From Pantoea alhagi (GTDB taxonomy: Bacteria; Pseudomonadota; Gammaproteobacteria; Enterobacterales; Enterobacteriaceae), in NCBI RefSeq assembly GCF_002101395.1, contig NZ_CP019706.1, forward strand, positions 3,100,001-3,164,000: a stretch of 64,000 nucleotides of DNA. The letters run 5' to 3'. Position 1 is the stretch's first letter. Every line of letters starts with the position of its first letter. Below, one piece after another: positions 54,555 through 63,627 of this stretch. A model generated the notes under the pieces. The model worked only from the letters and a program-made list of their open reading frames with translations. It was not told where the DNA came from and did not search any database. The translations under genes were made by a program, and so were the position numbers.

Positions 54555-55613
54555 TTGCGCCCCGATAAGCCGCTTTCATCCGTTGAATTCAGCGTTTACC
54601 GTCATTACCGTATCGTCCATGGCGTTCGCATTGCGCTGGGCTTTGTTTTGACGTTCTTGCTGGTGCGCCTGAGCGAAATTCCGGAGGGAAGCTGGCCACT
54701 GATTACGCTGGTGGTAGTGATGGGGCCGGTCTCCGCGTGGGGGAACGTTTTTCCGCGCGCGTTTCAGCGGATTGGCGGCACCTTTTTTGGCTCGATATCG
54801 GGGCTGATTGCCCTGAAGCTGGAGCTGATTTCACTGCCAGTAATGTTGGCATGGTGTACGGTAGTGATGTTTATCTGCGGCTACCTGACGCTGGGCAGGC
54901 GGCCTTATATGGCGCTGTTGATTGGCATTACGCTGGCGGTGGTCTGCGGCGCGCCAGCGGGTGACATGACCACGGCCCTGTGGCGCAGCGGCGACGTGAT
55001 TCTCGGCTCGCTGCTGGCGCTGCTGTTTACCAGTATCTGGCCACAAAAAGCCTATATTCACTGGCGCATTAAGCTCTCTGATTCACTGTCAGCAATGGCG
55101 AAAATTTATCATGCCGGTTTTTCACCGAACCTGGTGGATAAGCCGCGCCTCGATAAACCTTTGCAGCAGGTATTAAGCGATGTGGTGCGCATGCGTACGT
55201 TGCTGGAACCTGCCAGTAAAGAGACGCGTATTCCGAAATCGGTGCTGGAAGGGATCCAAACCACTAACCGCAATATTCTCTGTACCCTGGAGCTGCAAAT
55301 CAACGCCTGGTGGTCTTCCCGTGCCAGCCATTTGATTTTGCTGAATGCATCCACCTTACGTCGTACGCAGCAGATGACGGAAAATACCTTTAACGCATTG
55401 GCGGAAATGTTGATTAAAGGCAACGCCGATCGGGTTGCGGCCAATAATCATGAACTGACGGAGATCGTGCGCGAATTGCGGCAGCTGATTGCGGAAAACG
55501 ACAGCGATCGGCTGGTGGAAACGCCGATTCATGGCTATGTCTGGCTGAGCCTGGAACTGGCGAAACAGCTGGAACGGCTGTCGGATTTGATTCGGCTGGC
55601 CATGCGTAAATAA
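54555..55613 (+). CDS. yeeA: FUSC-family inner membrane protein YeeA
   Basis: About 352 residues. The N-terminal half has five or six membrane helices, including ITLVVVMGPVSAWGNVFPRAFQ and MALLIGITLAVVCGAP. SGDVILGSLLALLFT precedes a cytoplasmic helical half. It is close to E. coli YeeA, a member of the fusaric-acid-resistance/aromatic-acid-exporter type. The start TTG 54555 fits the YeeA N-terminus and follows CTGGAG; the longer reading from ATG 54516 adds 13 residues. Function is not established. Confidence 0.85.
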   Translation: MRPDKPLSSVEFSVYRHYRIVHGVRIALGFVLTFLLVRLSEIPEGSWPLITLVVVMGPVSAWGNVFPRAFQRIGGTFFGSISGLIALKLELISLPVMLAWCTVVMFICGYLTLGRRPYMALLIGITLAVVCGAPAGDMTTALWRSGDVILGSLLALLFTSIWPQKAYIHWRIKLSDSLSAMAKIYHAGFSPNLVDKPRLDKPLQQVLSDVVRMRTLLEPASKETRIPKSVLEGIQTTNRNILCTLELQINAWWSSRASHLILLNASTLRRTQQMTENTFNALAEMLIKGNADRVAANNHELTEIVRELRQLIAENDSDRLVETPIHGYVWLSLELAKQLERLSDLIRLAMRK

Positions 55614-55772
55614 TCGTTTCGACAATCGAGGCTGTGGCTGCGCAAGATTTCGCGCTAAAATGTCTCACAGTCTGAATTTAAATGTGAAAATTGCCATCGG
55701 CCCAGGCGAGCCGCTAAGCTGAAGGCTACGACAATACCGCCTGTTCAGGCAGGCCTAATGAAAGGTGTCAAC

Positions 55773-56105
55773 ATGGAAAATGCAAAGCAATCATTTCAGG
55801 ACGTGCTTGAGTTCGTGCGCATGAACCGTCGCAAGAACAAACTACAGCGCGAAATTCACGATGTGGAAAAGAAAATTCGTGACAACCAGAAACGTGTGCT
55901 GCTGCTGGATAACCTGAGCGAATACATTAAACCGGGCATGAGCGTTGAAGCGATTCAGGAGATCATCGCCAGCATGCGCAGCGACTATGAAGATCGCGTG
56001 GATGAATACATCATCAAAAATGCCGATCTGTCAAAAGAGCGTCGTGAGCTCTCTAAAAAACTGAAGTCCATGGGTGTACATAAAGTTCCGGGACAGAATC
56101 AGTAA
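55773..56105 (+). CDS. yeeX: YeeX (DUF496) family protein
   Basis: A 110-residue highly charged helical protein, probably coiled coil: FQDVLEFVRMNRRKNKLQRE, KKIRDNQKRVLLLDNLSEYI, SMRSDYEDRVDEYIIKNA. It closely matches E. coli YeeX. The function is unknown. The start at 55773 has AAAGG seven bases upstream. It sits next to yeeA as in E. coli. Confidence 0.93.
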   Translation: MENAKQSFQDVLEFVRMNRRKNKLQREIHDVEKKIRDNQKRVLLLDNLSEYIKPGMSVEAIQEIIASMRSDYEDRVDEYIIKNADLSKERRELSKKLKSMGVHKVPGQNQ

Positions 56106-56140
56106 TCTCTGCGGTTAGCAGTTGTGCTGACCGATATGTA

Positions 56141-56167
56141 TCGGGCCGCGTTGCGGCCCGTTTTTAT
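56141..56167 (+). terminator. yeeX terminator
   Basis: CGGGCCGC / GCGGCCCG hairpin with a 3-base loop followed by T5. Confidence 0.9.
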
Positions 56168-56206
56168 TCTGTCTGCTGACACTCTTATTCTGCCAGGCAG
56201 CCATCT

Positions 56207-58606
56207 TCAGCTATGGCAGATCAGATGCCAGATTTTCTTCTCTGCGCTTTTTTCTACCGGTCGGTCGATAGTGCAGCGCTGTTTGTCAGCCAGGCTGATA
56301 TGCAGCGGCCACTTTAGTTGATAAATATCCATTGAAATGACGCCGCCTGCGGAGAGTACGCCCCGGTTACGATTGTCCGCATCATACAGAATGGCGCCAA
56401 ACGGCAGCGGCTGTCCGCTGGTTTGGGTAATACGCGCATAGTGTTGCTGCTGATGCGAGGCGCTAAGTTCTACCGCCACAATCGCCCCTTCACGCGGTAC
56501 CAGACGATGCACCACTTCATCAACCTTAATGGTACGAATATGTCGGCTATCCAGCGTGGGCGCTAATTCATTGTAGTAATAGGGCACCAGGCTCGGCACT
56601 ACTGCATTTCCCCAGCGGTCGGTCGCGACATGCTGTGCGTTTTCTATCCTGACGTCGGCAATATGTGGTGTATGAACGATCGCAGCACTTTCACTCAGGT
56701 ACTGGCCCAGCGTTATGCCATGTGAATGCAGCACTACCGAGCCGCGTGCGCCCGCCTGCCATTGCTCCGTTGAACGGCCACGCGACCATGCGGTACGGGC
56801 TACTCCCTGGCTGGAGGTGTAGTTGGCCGAGGCATCATAATGATATTCAGATCCGCTTTTAGCCGCGCCCAGGCTGTAAGAAAGACTTCTCTCTTCGCCC
56901 ATCTGTCCCGTCAAAGAGAGATGACTGCTGTGGCTGTTGCCGCTGCTATGGCTCATATCAAGATAGTGGTTTCGCTCTTTTCCCAGAGGAAGGCTGATAC
57001 TCACTGAGAGATGGTTTTCAGCCGCATGCCCTGCTGAATAGCGGCGTGACCAGGAGGTAAGCAGCGTAGCATGCCTGATATTGAAATTAAGGTTGGTCTG
57101 CCAGTTGCGATAACGCCTGCCGAGCCAGTCAATTTCCTGATTGTAGTTCAGCGCCAGATTCATCCCTTTAATGTTCTGGCTGAGCTGCACGCTATATTTA
57201 TTGCGATAGCCGCCCGCCAGCCCGGTACCCACCGAGCGCGGTGAGTAGCCAAACTCCTGATAGTAAGGATTAAAGCGGTGCGTGGCGGAAGCATAGAGAT
57301 AGCTGTCGGTCAGCGGCAGAAAACGGCTCAGGCCCAGCTGTAATTGACTACCGGTACGCTGTTGCTGATAGCGTGTGGTTTGACTTTGATTAAACAGCAT
57401 ACTGACGCCGCCCAGCCAGCGTACGTTAGCGCCCATCCCGGTCGCAACATTGCGGTAATCAGCGGCATACTGCACGCCATTCAACAGCGTAAAGGTATTG
57501 TTCAGCCCATACAACAAGGTGCCTTCCAGCAGGCGCTGCGCGTTATGCTGTCGGCTCTCGCCGAGGTTTAAGGTATAGCGCAGGCTATGTGGCGGTAGCT
57601 GAAAGCTGTTGGTATTAAACGGCTGGATAAAGTGCTGCCGTTTCCCGCTGGCTTCGATAATCGTCACGTCAATATCACCCGCCGAGGAAGAAACGGGGAC
57701 ATCGTTGATATTAAAGGCGCCAGGAGGAATTTGCCGGGTGGCGATCACATAGCCGTTCTGTTTAACAATAACCGTGGCGTTCGAACTGACGGAACCTATG
57801 ATGGCAGGTACATAGCTGCGTTCGGTGTTTGAAAACATCGCCATATTGGTCATCAGCGAGACGCCACGCAGCGTGGTTCCCTGAAACAGGCTGCCGCTGG
57901 TATAAAAGTCGCCGACGGTTAGCGTACTGCGCAGACGGTCAATATCATAAGCCAGCCAGCTACTGCTGCTTTGATAACGTGCATGTGCCATCTCAGGCGC
58001 AGAAAAATAGCCGTCATTGCGCAGGCGAAAGCCAAAAAGATTAACGCCGCTGCTCAGGTTGCCGTAAAAATCGTTGCTGACGCTGCTGCTTTGATAACGC
58101 TGTGCGGAGAGGTCGTAATTGACAAAAGCGGCGTTGATACCGTTATCCCACCGCCAGCCCGGCGCGATATCATACAGGTTTGGTTTGCTCCAGGCCTGTT
58201 GGGGCAGCGTTAACGCCAGCCTGTTTTCGCTCAGATCAATATCAAATTTGGCATCATGTACCCAGGCGGAAAGAAAGTTTTCTGCCCGAGGGCAGCGATC
58301 AATGTGAACGCCCCATTCCTGTAAATCACGACAGGCGAACAGCGGCTCGCTACGACCATGATAGAGACGAAACACAACATCCTGCTCTGCCACTTCCTGA
58401 TCGTTAATTAAAATTTTAAAAGAGTACTTACCGGGCAGGATATCGCTGTCGCCGTTAAATATTTCCGCATCTTGTCGATTGACCTGCGTTTGATTCTCCA
58501 GCAGTGATAAATCGAACTTCTCTTCGGCCTTCAATGATGCTGCGCCCATGCAGCCCAGACAAACAACAAATAGCAGCGTTGCAGCAGGTTTATTTATGGC
58601 GCTCAT
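56207..58606 (-). CDS. Fimbrial outer membrane usher, FimD/PapC family
   Basis: A 799-residue usher. A signal peptide (ending SLKAEE) precedes the N-terminal chaperone-binding domain with FACRDLQEWGVHID. The 24-strand barrel and plug region (RGVSLMTNMAMFSNTERS, PPGAFNINDVPVSSSAGD) follows. The C-terminal domains hold VPREGAIVAVEL, PFGAILYDADNRNRGVLSAGG, and a Cys pair in RCTID and LICHS. It secretes and assembles pilin-chaperone complexes. It is slightly shorter than the usual 830-870 residues. Last gene of a chaperone-pilin-usher operon. Confidence 0.93.
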   Translation of the reverse strand: MSAINKPAATLLFVVCLGCMGAASLKAEEKFDLSLLENQTQVNRQDAEIFNGDSDILPGKYSFKILINDQEVAEQDVVFRLYHGRSEPLFACRDLQEWGVHIDRCPRAENFLSAWVHDAKFDIDLSENRLALTLPQQAWSKPNLYDIAPGWRWDNGINAAFVNYDLSAQRYQSSSVSNDFYGNLSSGVNLFGFRLRNDGYFSAPEMAHARYQSSSSWLAYDIDRLRSTLTVGDFYTSGSLFQGTTLRGVSLMTNMAMFSNTERSYVPAIIGSVSSNATVIVKQNGYVIATRQIPPGAFNINDVPVSSSAGDIDVTIIEASGKRQHFIQPFNTNSFQLPPHSLRYTLNLGESRQHNAQRLLEGTLLYGLNNTFTLLNGVQYAADYRNVATGMGANVRWLGGVSMLFNQSQTTRYQQQRTGSQLQLGLSRFLPLTDSYLYASATHRFNPYYQEFGYSPRSVGTGLAGGYRNKYSVQLSQNIKGMNLALNYNQEIDWLGRRYRNWQTNLNFNIRHATLLTSWSRRYSAGHAAENHLSVSISLPLGKERNHYLDMSHSSGNSHSSHLSLTGQMGEERSLSYSLGAAKSGSEYHYDASANYTSSQGVARTAWSRGRSTEQWQAGARGSVVLHSHGITLGQYLSESAAIVHTPHIADVRIENAQHVATDRWGNAVVPSLVPYYYNELAPTLDSRHIRTIKVDEVVHRLVPREGAIVAVELSASHQQQHYARITQTSGQPLPFGAILYDADNRNRGVLSAGGVISMDIYQLKWPLHISLADKQRCTIDRPVEKSAEKKIWHLICHS

Positions 58607-58627
58607 AAATTTAAGCCAGAAAGAACA

Positions 58628-58651
58628 GCCATGGCCTGAGCCATGGCTGAT
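58628..58651 (-). terminator. Intercistronic hairpin between pilin and usher genes
   Basis: AGCCATGGC / GCCATGGCT perfect inverted repeat with a 4-base loop lies 26 bases after the pilin stop. It lacks a long T-run, so it is more likely a partial attenuator or RNA-stabilising hairpin. Such an element makes more pilin than usher. Confidence 0.6.
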
Positions 58652-58675
58652 TTTTAGCAGAGTGATAACGCAGGA

Positions 58676-59206
58676 TTAACGATATTCCGTTACGAAAGTA
58701 ACGTCGGCACTTACGTCACCGCCGGTGATATTGTTGCTAAGGCGCGCATAGCGCACTTTCATATTAATATTGTCATCACCTTTATTAAGATTATTAATGC
58801 GACTGCCATCCAGTTCTTGATTAGGCGTCAGGATTTCATTATTGTAAAAAACTTCCAGGCCAACGCCGCTGGTATTATTGCTGGCATTTTTTAATACCTT
58901 AGGTTGAGTTTCATCAGCAGATGCCTTCATAACCAGTTTTATATGGTTTCCTAAATTTTTATCTTCGCAATTAACATGAATTTCAAAATCACGGGATCCA
59001 TTTTCAATGCTGTCGCCAATGGCTACATTCTCAAAGGCACTGGCACCAACAGTTTCCAGCGTAATATTCTGGTTAGCAGGAACAATGGCGCAGGTTGGTT
59101 CATTAACATGACCGTTAAAATGTACCACGCTGCCTTCACCTTCCGCAAAAGCGGCTGAAGAGGTCACCATTAATAAGCCCAAAGAAACGGTTTTTAATTT
59201 ATTCAC
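58676..59206 (-). CDS. Fimbrial major subunit, type 1 pilin-like
   Basis: About 176 residues. The signal peptide is VNKLKTVSLGLLMVTSSAAFA, started with GTG at 59206, which has AAAGGAAAG before it. The mature protein has VHFNGHVNEPTCAIVP with the first Cys of the pilin disulfide and IHVNCEDKN with the second. The C-terminus ADVTFVTEYR has the penultimate Tyr and alternating hydrophobic residues of the donor beta-strand zipper. A longer reading to 59263 adds a hydrophobic run without a ribosome site. Confidence 0.88.
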   Translation of the reverse strand: MNKLKTVSLGLLMVTSSAAFAEGEGSVVHFNGHVNEPTCAIVPANQNITLETVGASAFENVAIGDSIENGSRDFEIHVNCEDKNLGNHIKLVMKASADETQPKVLKNASNNTSGVGLEVFYNNEILTPNQELDGSRINNLNKGDDNINMKVRYARLSNNITGGDVSADVTFVTEYR

Positions 59207-59298
59207 TTTTCTTTCCTTTTTTAATATTAACCAACAAGGAGTAAACAAAATCTTCGACACCAATCGAAAACGTTAAATATCTGGATGTCAGGAGGAAA

Positions 59299-60027
59299 CT
59301 ATAATTTGACATGTACCGGCTTACTGATATCACCATAATCATTAATGATACGGTAATTAACATCAGAAGCGCCGTGATAACCTTTTATCAACATTCTTGA
59401 GTGGGGCGAAACCATGTCGGCATCCAGCGCATGTGTTGTGTCGTTTCCTTCCCAGACTTTGCTAAAGGTTACATAATAGGGCGTTGGATTATAGACCTCT
59501 AATTTCCCTGCGACTTTTTTCCACGTTAACTTCTTATATTGATTGCCCATCTCAGGCGACACCGCAGCAGGGCGATATAATACTTTAACCTTTGTCAGCA
59601 TCACTAATATCAGCTGTGAGCCGCTTTTCTCTTCTACTTTAGGGATCTCTTTAACATTAAGCCGATAAAGTTTCTCCTGTGGTTGTTCAGCAAGAGAAGG
59701 ATCGATTGCCTCTATATGCAAGGCAACTTTCTGATGTGCTTTAATTTTTACCAGCGGCGGCTGTACAAATAGCGCTTCCTGCACACCATTATTATCAGTG
59801 GTAATCCAGCTTTGTATAAGATAATCACGGTCTGTAGGGTTATCTACTTTTACTACCCCCATTCCGCCCTCATTAGCGCTCAGCACTACTCGATTCTGAT
59901 CAAGTATTAACGATGCCTGTGCCTGCCCGCTGATAAGCATTATTAACAATAGTGAAACGCTTCCCTGGCATATGACGTTGCCTGCACGCCATAATCTGAA
60001 TCCCTTTAACATTGCGTTAAGGTTCAT
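59299..60027 (-). CDS. Periplasmic fimbrial chaperone, PapD/FimC type
   Basis: A 242-residue chaperone with an unusually long N-terminal leader; the hydrophobic segment is SVSLLLIMLISGQAQA, then LILDQNRVVLSANEGG. The G1 strand and anchor region read SQLILVMLTKVKVLYRPAA and the family motif NPTPYYVTF is near residue 185. The short F1-G1 loop places it with FGS-type chaperones. It folds and delivers pilins to the usher. First gene of the operon. Confidence 0.9.
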   Translation of the reverse strand: MNLNAMLKGFRLWRAGNVICQGSVSLLLIMLISGQAQASLILDQNRVVLSANEGGMGVVKVDNPTDRDYLIQSWITTDNNGVQEALFVQPPLVKIKAHQKVALHIEAIDPSLAEQPQEKLYRLNVKEIPKVEEKSGSQLILVMLTKVKVLYRPAAVSPEMGNQYKKLTWKKVAGKLEVYNPTPYYVTFSKVWEGNDTTHALDADMVSPHSRMLIKGYHGASDVNYRIINDYGDISKPVHVKL

Positions 60028-60772
60028 GCTTTTTTACCAATACATATAACGTTGTTATAACGCTAAGAATTATCTGATGGGTTTTTTCAAGGGGCCGTAG
60101 AGTAATTATTTTTACAGTGCGATGTCAAATTGATGATGAGAGAAAATAATCATTACATAAGATGGTTATTTTATTTACAAATTAGTTTAAACTGCTCTAC
60201 ATATACGGTTTTTAAAAGTTAAAGAGGAATATGAAATCTGTTTTTTATAACAAAAATAGATTTCATCCTGGGGTGCGAAAAAATTATTAGTGATGGTTAT
60301 AGATTATCATTAAAAAAAACGGTCGTAATGGGAAGTTCTTGACCCGTTCATGAAAGGATTTAACGACATGTGCTTTATAACGAATGAGCTTTTTAGCATT
60401 CGCTTAATGCCTGTTCCCTATTTTATGCTGCCTTTTAGCAATTGATATTCTTTTTTTAGAATTAAATCCCGTCATATAAATAAATTAAGTTTTTAAATTT
60501 ATAATCGCATTTTCTTTGTGAGGTTGTTTTCCTGACTTAACTAAAATTAAACATCAGAAATTTTGCTAATAGATTATTTTATGGCTATTTGCCAGCATAT
60601 ATGACCAGAAAATCACTTGTGGTACGAAAAGAACCTTATAACAGTCACTTTATAGCGACATAGCTTTATGGTGCAGGTACAAGGAGGTATTGAGGAAACT
60701 GGAAAATGCACAGAACGATGTAAGTTGTTTCGAGGCAGCAAAGGGGATGGAAAGTGATCGGGGCTGGAAAGC
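60028..60772. other. Long AT-rich gene-free region before the fimbrial operon
   Basis: About 745 bases, strongly AT-rich, with no ORF that combines a ribosome site with useful length. A 31-codon ORF at 60350 (MKGFNDMCFITNELFSIRL) has no clear ribosome site. The fimbrial promoter must lie near 60030-60300. An AT-rich, H-NS-type silenced control region is plausible. Confidence 0.5.
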
Positions 60773-60804
60773 AAAAAAGCAGACGCCAGGCGTCTGCTTT
60801 TTCT
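60773..60804. terminator. tRNA-Asn terminator
   Basis: AAAAAGCAGACGCC / GGCGTCTGCTTTTT inverted repeat with a 2-base loop, six bases past the CCA end of the tRNA. Suited to both strands. Confidence 0.9.
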
Positions 60805-60809
60805 GAATT

Positions 60810-60885
60810 TGGCTCCTCTGACTGGACTCGAACCAGTGACATACGGATTAACAGTCCGCCGTTCTACCGACTGAACTACAGAGGA
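60810..60885 (-). tRNA. tRNA-Asn (GTT anticodon)
   Basis: A 76-base gene on the - strand. The acceptor arms are TCCTCTG and CAGAGGA, then GCCA. The D-arm is AGTTCAGTCGGTAGAAC, the anticodon loop CTGTTAATC with GTT, and the T-arm GGTTCGAGTCC. The CCA end is encoded. tRNA-Asn genes are known integration sites in enterobacteria. Confidence 0.97.
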
Positions 60886-61072
60886 ATCGTGTGAACGGGG
60901 CGCATAATATCGAGGGCGTCAGCGCTTGTCAAAGCCTGATTCGCAAAAAGCGATTGAGTGCTGAAGAAAACAGCAATGCGTGGTTATCCTGCTCTGTTAA
61001 GCGCCGTGCCGATGTGCGTAAAGGTGACTATGGTTATGGAGGCGGTTTAACAGCAAGGCGAAAGGAGAAACC

Positions 61073-62905
61073 ATGAGGCAGACAGAAAATCTGGTACGGC
61101 AGCGGCTGGCATTGACCACGGTCCAGCGCAAACAGAGCGTGAAAGCCATAGCCGAAGGCAAAATTGAGCTGGCTGAGCCGGATAGCCGACGCGCGCAGCG
61201 TTATGCTTTTCAGCGCATGCTGGAGAGAACGGCGATCATCGGTCCCGAAGCGGATTTTTTACCCACCGGCTTTTTACTGCAGGGGGCTGAACGGGCCAGA
61301 GCTGTGGCGCTGGTGCGGGAAGATGGCGTCCCGAAAGGCACCGGTTTCCTCACGGGTGCCGGACTGTTTGTTACCTGCTTTCACGTATTGCCGGATCGCC
61401 AGCGCGCCGCTGGCTATAGCGTGGAGTTCGGCTACAGGCTGAATGAGCAGGATAACAGCGCTGCAACCGCTATTTACTCGCTGGATGCCGATAGTTTCTG
61501 GCTGACCAGCTCCGAGGATGAGCTCGATTGTACGCTGGTTGCGCTGGGTGAACAGCGCACGGGCGCTGCCGATACAGCACTGCCTGGCCAGATAATGCTT
61601 AGCGATCGACCCGATAAACACCGGCTGGGCATGGCGGTGAATATCCTTCAACATCCTGCAGGCGCGGCGCAGCAGGTTGCGCTACGTGATAACTATTTGC
61701 TGGCGCGTGGGGAAGAGGGCAGCGCGGCGGCAAATGTACTGCATTACACGGCAGATACTGAAGAAGGCTCTTCCGGCGCGCCGGTTTTTAACGATAGCTG
61801 GGAGCTGGTGGCGCTTCATCACGGTGCGGCACAGGACGAAAGCGGCACCCTGATTAATGAGGGCATTCGTGTCAGCGCCCTGGTGGACTGGTTAAAAGCA
61901 GAGGCGGTAAAGCTGGAACCCTTAGCGCGTCAGCGGTTGATTGCAGCACTACGCGGCGAACGCGCGCTCACGCTGACAGAGCTGGCACGGGCCGCGCCAG
62001 ATGCGAATTATGCTAACCGTAACGGCTATCAGGCAGATTTTTTAACCGATCACGCGGTGCCGCTGGCACAGATCCTGACGCCAAGAGCGGCGGAAATCGC
62101 CCCGCTGCGATCCGGCGAGACCGGCACCGGGGCGATTCTGGATTACCAGAACTTTTCGCTGGCCCTCTGTGCCGAGCGACGCATCGCTTTTCTTACCGCC
62201 ACCAATATTGATGGCGCGCGCTATATCAACATCAATCGCGATAGCGGTCAGCCCTCGCTGCTGGCAGAAGGCGACAGCTGGTATGAGGATAGCCGCATCG
62301 ACAGCCGCTATTATCTGGTTCAGTCTTTTTATCGCGAATTCAGCCGCTGGTTCGATCGCGGGCATCTGACCCGTCGCAGCGATCCAACCTGGGGAACGCC
62401 GCAGGAGGCGATCCGTGCCAATAAAGATACCTTTCATTTTACTAACTGTTCACCGCAGCATTTTCGTTTTAATCAGAGCCTGCAATACTGGCAGGGCGTA
62501 GAGCGTTATATTCTGGAATATGGCGTACTGCAGAGTAAAAAGCAGATCACAGTGCTCACCGGCCCGGTCCTTGACGATCAGTGGCGGCAATATGGTGAGG
62601 CGAAAGTGCCGCTGATGTACTGGAAAGTGGTATTACGCATCGGTAATGAAGGAGAGCCGCAGGCCACGGCGCTACTGGTTAGCCAGGCGAATCTGCTGGA
62701 TGAGCCACGACGCGTTATTGCCACCGCGCAGCAGGATAAGGTGCCGCAGGTTGATGAGTTTCGGATTACGGTGAGTGGGCTGGAAAGCCTGACCGGGCTG
62801 GATTTCTCTGCTTTTCGCGACTGGGATAGCTGGCAGCCATCGCCAGGAGTGCGCGCCGATCCATTACCGGCGGCGCTGATAATGTCATGGCGCGATCTGC
62901 TCTGA
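61073..62905 (+). CDS. Trypsin-like protease fused to a DNA/RNA non-specific endonuclease
   Basis: A 610-residue protein without signal peptide or membrane helix. Residues 1-60 are helical and charged. Residues about 75-280 form a trypsin-like protease: FVTCFHVLP (H104), DELDCTLVALG (D152) and TEEGSSGAPVFN (S234), a complete triad. Residues about 280-345 are a linker. Residues 355-610 match the NUC (EndoG/NucA) endonuclease: RWFDRGHLTRRSD with the DRGH motif (H431), then TNCSPQHFRFNQSLQYWQG with N458 and N467 for metal binding. AAGGAG precedes the ATG. A protease-controlled cytoplasmic nuclease suggests a defence or self-killing effector. Neighbours are tRNA-Asn and a TetR gene. Confidence 0.85.
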   Translation: MRQTENLVRQRLALTTVQRKQSVKAIAEGKIELAEPDSRRAQRYAFQRMLERTAIIGPEADFLPTGFLLQGAERARAVALVREDGVPKGTGFLTGAGLFVTCFHVLPDRQRAAGYSVEFGYRLNEQDNSAATAIYSLDADSFWLTSSEDELDCTLVALGEQRTGAADTALPGQIMLSDRPDKHRLGMAVNILQHPAGAAQQVALRDNYLLARGEEGSAAANVLHYTADTEEGSSGAPVFNDSWELVALHHGAAQDESGTLINEGIRVSALVDWLKAEAVKLEPLARQRLIAALRGERALTLTELARAAPDANYANRNGYQADFLTDHAVPLAQILTPRAAEIAPLRSGETGTGAILDYQNFSLALCAERRIAFLTATNIDGARYININRDSGQPSLLAEGDSWYEDSRIDSRYYLVQSFYREFSRWFDRGHLTRRSDPTWGTPQEAIRANKDTFHFTNCSPQHFRFNQSLQYWQGVERYILEYGVLQSKKQITVLTGPVLDDQWRQYGEAKVPLMYWKVVLRIGNEGEPQATALLVSQANLLDEPRRVIATAQQDKVPQVDEFRITVSGLESLTGLDFSAFRDWDSWQPSPGVRADPLPAALIMSWRDLL

Positions 62906-62931
62906 TATAACGCTGACTACTTAACTTGCCA

Positions 62932-62966
62932 GGCAGGCTGACGATACAGGCCAGCCTGCTTTGTCT
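62932..62966. terminator. Probable shared terminator between the protease-nuclease and TetR genes
   Basis: GCAGGCTG / CAGCCTGC arms with an 11-base loop, with TTTGTCTT on one side and T-rich complement on the other, between convergent genes. Confidence 0.5.
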
Positions 62967-62979
62967 TAAAAAAGTAGCG

Positions 62980-63627
62980 TTAAGCCGGCGCATCACAGCG
63001 GCGTAAATAGCGCAGCGTGGCGGTGATGGCCAGCTGACGATTGCGTTTAATACTTTCCGCTTCACTGTTATCGGGCGTGAACAACGCATTAAAGGTATAG
63101 CGGTTTGAAACATGATGAACGCATATGCTGCTGATCAGCCGGTGTACATCAATGGTATTCACGTCACGATGAAACAGGCCAGCCTGCTGTCCACGCGTCA
63201 AAATATCCTCCAGCACATCCAGCGCGCTACGGTTAAGCGCTTTGATGCGCGGCGACTGGCTGATATAACGACCTCGCAGCAGGTTTTCACTACAGACCAG
63301 ACGCATGAAATCGGCATGCGTAGCGTGATAATCAAAGCTTTCCTCTACCAACCGGATGATCGCTTCTTCCGGCGGCAGTTCACGTAAATTCAGACCGGTT
63401 TCATGTTCGCGGATCTGCTGATAAACCTGCTCCAGCACTGCAATATAGAGGTTTTCTTTATTGTTGAAATGGTAAACCACCATACGTTTGGTGGTTTGCG
63501 CGTTATCTGCAATCTGCTCCAGGCGCGCGCCCTGCATGCCATATTCGGCAAAGACTTTTAGCGCGCCTTCAAGAATACGTTTTTTCAGTCCTTCAGGATC
63601 GTTTTTGCGTTTTGCCTGTTCAACCAT
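62980..63627 (-). CDS. TetR/AcrR-family transcriptional regulator
   Basis: About 215 residues from ATG 63627. The N-terminal HTH is typical: RILEGALKVFAEYGMQGARL, EQIADNAQTTKRMVVYHF, NNKENLYIAVLEQVY. The helical C-terminal domain (ESFDYHATHADFMRLVCSEN, DVNTIDVHRLISSICVHHVS) senses an unknown ligand. A longer reading to 63687 adds 20 residues without pilin or HTH similarity. It probably controls a gene beyond the right edge of the window. Confidence 0.85.
   Translation of the reverse strand: MVEQAKRKNDPEGLKKRILEGALKVFAEYGMQGARLEQIADNAQTTKRMVVYHFNNKENLYIAVLEQVYQQIREHETGLNLRELPPEEAIIRLVEESFDYHATHADFMRLVCSENLLRGRYISQSPRIKALNRSALDVLEDILTRGQQAGLFHRDVNTIDVHRLISSICVHHVSNRYTFNALFTPDNSEAESIKRNRQLAITATLRYLRRCDAPA

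Noticed and set aside
60350..60445. 31-codon ORF MKGFNDMCFITNELFSIRL... near the fimbrial operon
   Set aside because: No ribosome site, no known family and an AT-rich setting; it could be a remnant, but I cannot support it as a gene.
60810..60885. Genomic island attached to tRNA-Asn
   Set aside because: I found no integrase nearby and no repeated copy of the tRNA 3' end in the window; the fimbrial operon and the protease-nuclease may be independent insertions.
60891..61076. 61-codon ORF before the protease-nuclease gene
   Set aside because: Low-complexity basic reading with no ribosome site, starting at the edge of the tRNA gene; it is probably the leader of the downstream gene.
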